Shown: positions 3,832-5,037 of the stretch, in pieces
How positions within the stretch are numbered: position 1 is the first letter of the stretch
Layout of the letters: every line of letters starts with the position of its first letter
Assembly: GCA_021775515.1 (NCBI GenBank)
Contig: JAJFHR010000428.1
Location: forward strand, 1 to 5,037
DNA: 5,037 bases
Reading direction: 5' to 3'
DNA from: Hyphomicrobiales bacterium
GTDB taxonomy: Bacteria; Pseudomonadota; Alphaproteobacteria; Rhizobiales; JAJFHR01
Made by a program: the position numbers and the translations under genes
The notes under the pieces: model-generated
What the model saw: the letters and a program-made list of their open reading frames with translations, nothing else
Database searches by the model: none
Told to the model about the DNA's origin: nothing

Positions 3832-5037
3832 ATGGCCTCAGCCGCCGAACATCTTGCCGCCAACATAAACTTTTCTTCCTTTGCAAAAGCCGAGGAGTTG
3901 AAGAAGCGCATCTGGTTTACCCTGGGGGCGCTTCTGGTTTATCGGCTTGGAACCTACATTCCCATTCCCGGCATTAACCTCACGGCTCTGGCCGACGTCT
4001 TTAACCAGAGCCAGGGCGGAATGCTCGCCTTTTTCAATACTTTTGCCGGCGGCGCTGTTGGACGGATGGCGATTTTCGCCCTCAACATCATGCCTTATAT
4101 CTCGGCATCGATCATTATTCAGCTTCTCACGACGGTGTCGCCACATCTTGAACAACTAAAAAAAGAAGGTGAGCAGGGCCGTAAGCAGATCAATCAATAC
4201 ACTAGGTATGGCACGGTGGCACTAGCCGCATTGCAGGGCTACGGCATTGCCGCAGGCCTGGAAAGTGCAGGAACCATTGTTAATGATCCTGGCCTGTTTT
4301 TCCGGGCAACAACGGTTATCACGCTTGTCGGCGGAACTGTTTTCCTTATGTGGTTGGGTGAACAGATCACTGCGCGCGGAATTGGCAATGGTATTTCTTT
4401 GATTATTTTTGCCGGTATCGTTGCCGAATTGCCCTCAGCTATTGTCGGCACGTTGGAATTGGGCCGTCAGGGCGCATTATCAACCGTTTTGATCCTCGCC
4501 ATCTTGGTTATGTCAATCGTAGTGGTTGCAGCAATCGTTTTCATGGAGCGCGCCCAGCGCCGGTTGATTGTCCAATATCCGCGACGGCAAATGGGCAATA
4601 AAGTCTATCAGGGTGATGCCTCTCATCTGCCGTTGAAGTTGAATACAGCAGGCGTTATTCCACCAATTTTTGCCTCCTCCCTGTTGTTGATGCCAACGAC
4701 GGTTGCAACCCTTTCGCCAAATATGCCCGACTGGCTGGTAACGATTACAACCCAGCTTGGACGGGGCCAGCCGGTATTTTTAATTCTTTACCTCTCCTTG
4801 ATTGTATTTTTTGCCTTTTTCTACACGGCAATTGTGTTCAATCCCAAGGACACAGCGGATAATCTCAAGAAGTATGGTGGATTTGTTCCAGGTATCAGGC
4901 CGGGGGAACGAACGGCCGAATACATTGATTTTGTGCTCACCCGCATCACGGTGGTCGGGGCAGCTTACCTTGGCGCTATTTGCCTGTTGCCCGAACTTCT
5001 CATCGCCAATCTTGCCCTGCCGTTTTATTTTGGCGGG
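3832..5037 (+). CDS. secY: Protein translocase channel subunit SecY (3' end outside window)
   Basis: An open frame of 402 codons runs without a stop to the last base of the window. SecY is usually about 440 residues, so roughly the last 40 (end of TM10 and the cytosolic tail) are missing. It forms the inner-membrane channel that, with SecE, SecG and SecA or the ribosome, exports and inserts proteins. Seen in the translation: TM1 (IWFTLGALLVYRLGTYIPIPG, residues 27-47); the plug region and first SecY signature (GGMLAFFNTFAGG at 62-74, then RMAIFALNIMPYISASIIIQLL at 78-99); the second signature (LMWLGEQITARGIGNGISLII, 172-192); a TM6-like stretch (219-238); the C4 loop ERAQRRLIVQYPRRQ (239-253); TM7 with LNTAGVIPP (270-278); TM8 (314-336); and the C5 loop FNPKDTADNLKKYGGFVPGIRPGE (336-359) with the functionally important Arg of GIRPG. 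No lesion is visible. In related operons adk and then rpsM follow. Confidence 0.97.
   Translation, partial: MASAAEHLAANINFSSFAKAEELKKRIWFTLGALLVYRLGTYIPIPGINLTALADVFNQSQGGMLAFFNTFAGGAVGRMAIFALNIMPYISASIIIQLLTTVSPHLEQLKKEGEQGRKQINQYTRYGTVALAALQGYGIAAGLESAGTIVNDPGLFFRATTVITLVGGTVFLMWLGEQITARGIGNGISLIIFAGIVAELPSAIVGTLELGRQGALSTVLILAILVMSIVVVAAIVFMERAQRRLIVQYPRRQMGNKVYQGDASHLPLKLNTAGVIPPIFASSLLLMPTTVATLSPNMPDWLVTITTQLGRGQPVFLILYLSLIVFFAFFYTAIVFNPKDTADNLKKYGGFVPGIRPGERTAEYIDFVLTRITVVGAAYLGAICLLPELLIANLALPFYFGG

Larger units (their letters stand above)
3788..3832 (+). other. Possible 14-codon leader ORF ending in a TAATG overlap with secY
   Basis: An ATG at 3788 opens a frame reading MGDMLAAKRGAGEK and stops at TAA 3830-3832. 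The last base of the stop is the first base of the secY ATG, a TAATG arrangement typical of translational coupling. It starts 10 bases after the rplO stop. There is no good Shine-Dalgarno sequence before the ATG, only GGG at 3782-3784. The peptide resembles nothing I recognise, and such a short frame can occur by chance. Treat it as a candidate coupling element and not as an established gene. Confidence 0.2.

Noticed and set aside
3838..4155. Minus-strand open frame of 105 codons opposite the start of secY
   Set aside because: It lies entirely opposite the conserved SecY coding region, which is translated convincingly on the + strand. The predicted peptide resembles no family I know, so it is a shadow of codon bias.
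3832..5037. SecY as a truncated gene
   Set aside because: The frame is still open at the last base of the window and all motifs up to that point are intact, so the missing end is an effect of the window edge.

Overview
This window is a stretch of the bacterial spc (spectinomycin) ribosomal-protein operon. All genes are on the + strand, in the canonical order rplX (last codons only) - rplE - rpsN - rpsH - rplF - rplR - rpsE - rpmD - rplO - secY (402 codons, cut by the right edge). Every gene was recognised from its translated protein. There are no RNA genes, mobile elements, CRISPR arrays or gene-free stretches over 300 bases; the longest gap is 80 bases.

The source is most likely an alphaproteobacterium. 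The SecY N-terminus (MASAAEHLAANINFSSFAKA, then EELKKRIWFTLGALLVYRLG), the zinc-free 101-residue S14, the L24 tail ending KRSGEVIDV and the L15 lysine/alanine tail all resemble alphaproteobacterial, possibly Hyphomicrobiales-like, sequences as I remember them. Base composition looks close to 50% GC by eye, which is low for many members of that class. Genus and species cannot be fixed from this window.

Layout: rplX and rplE overlap by 8 bases (1-38 / 31-588). A 50-base gap with a hairpin leads to rpsN (639-944), whose stop codon lies inside the Shine-Dalgarno sequence of rpsH (958-1356). A 51-base AT-rich gap precedes rplF (1408-1941). Then come rplR (1954-2316) and rpsE (2331-2888), each after a 12-14 base gap. 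An 80-base gap precedes rpmD (2969-3181), then rplO (3205-3777) and, after a 54-base spacer with a hairpin and a 14-codon mini-ORF, secY (3832 to the right edge).

The products work together in ribosome assembly. L5, L18, L6, L30 and L15 go into the large subunit (L5 and L18 with 5S rRNA), S14, S8 and S5 go into the small subunit, and SecY is the membrane channel through which ribosomes and SecA export proteins. No promoter or terminator is convincing inside the window, so all genes are probably read from an upstream promoter as one transcript. Regulation, if local, would act on translation through the spacer structures noted. I found no evidence of a novel system. The points worth a second look are small: the rplX/rplE overlap at the position where E. 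coli has its S8 repressor site, the rplE-rpsN and rplO-secY spacer hairpins, the TAATG mini-ORF before secY, the repeated GACGGATAAA before two weakly primed genes, and the L15 tail.
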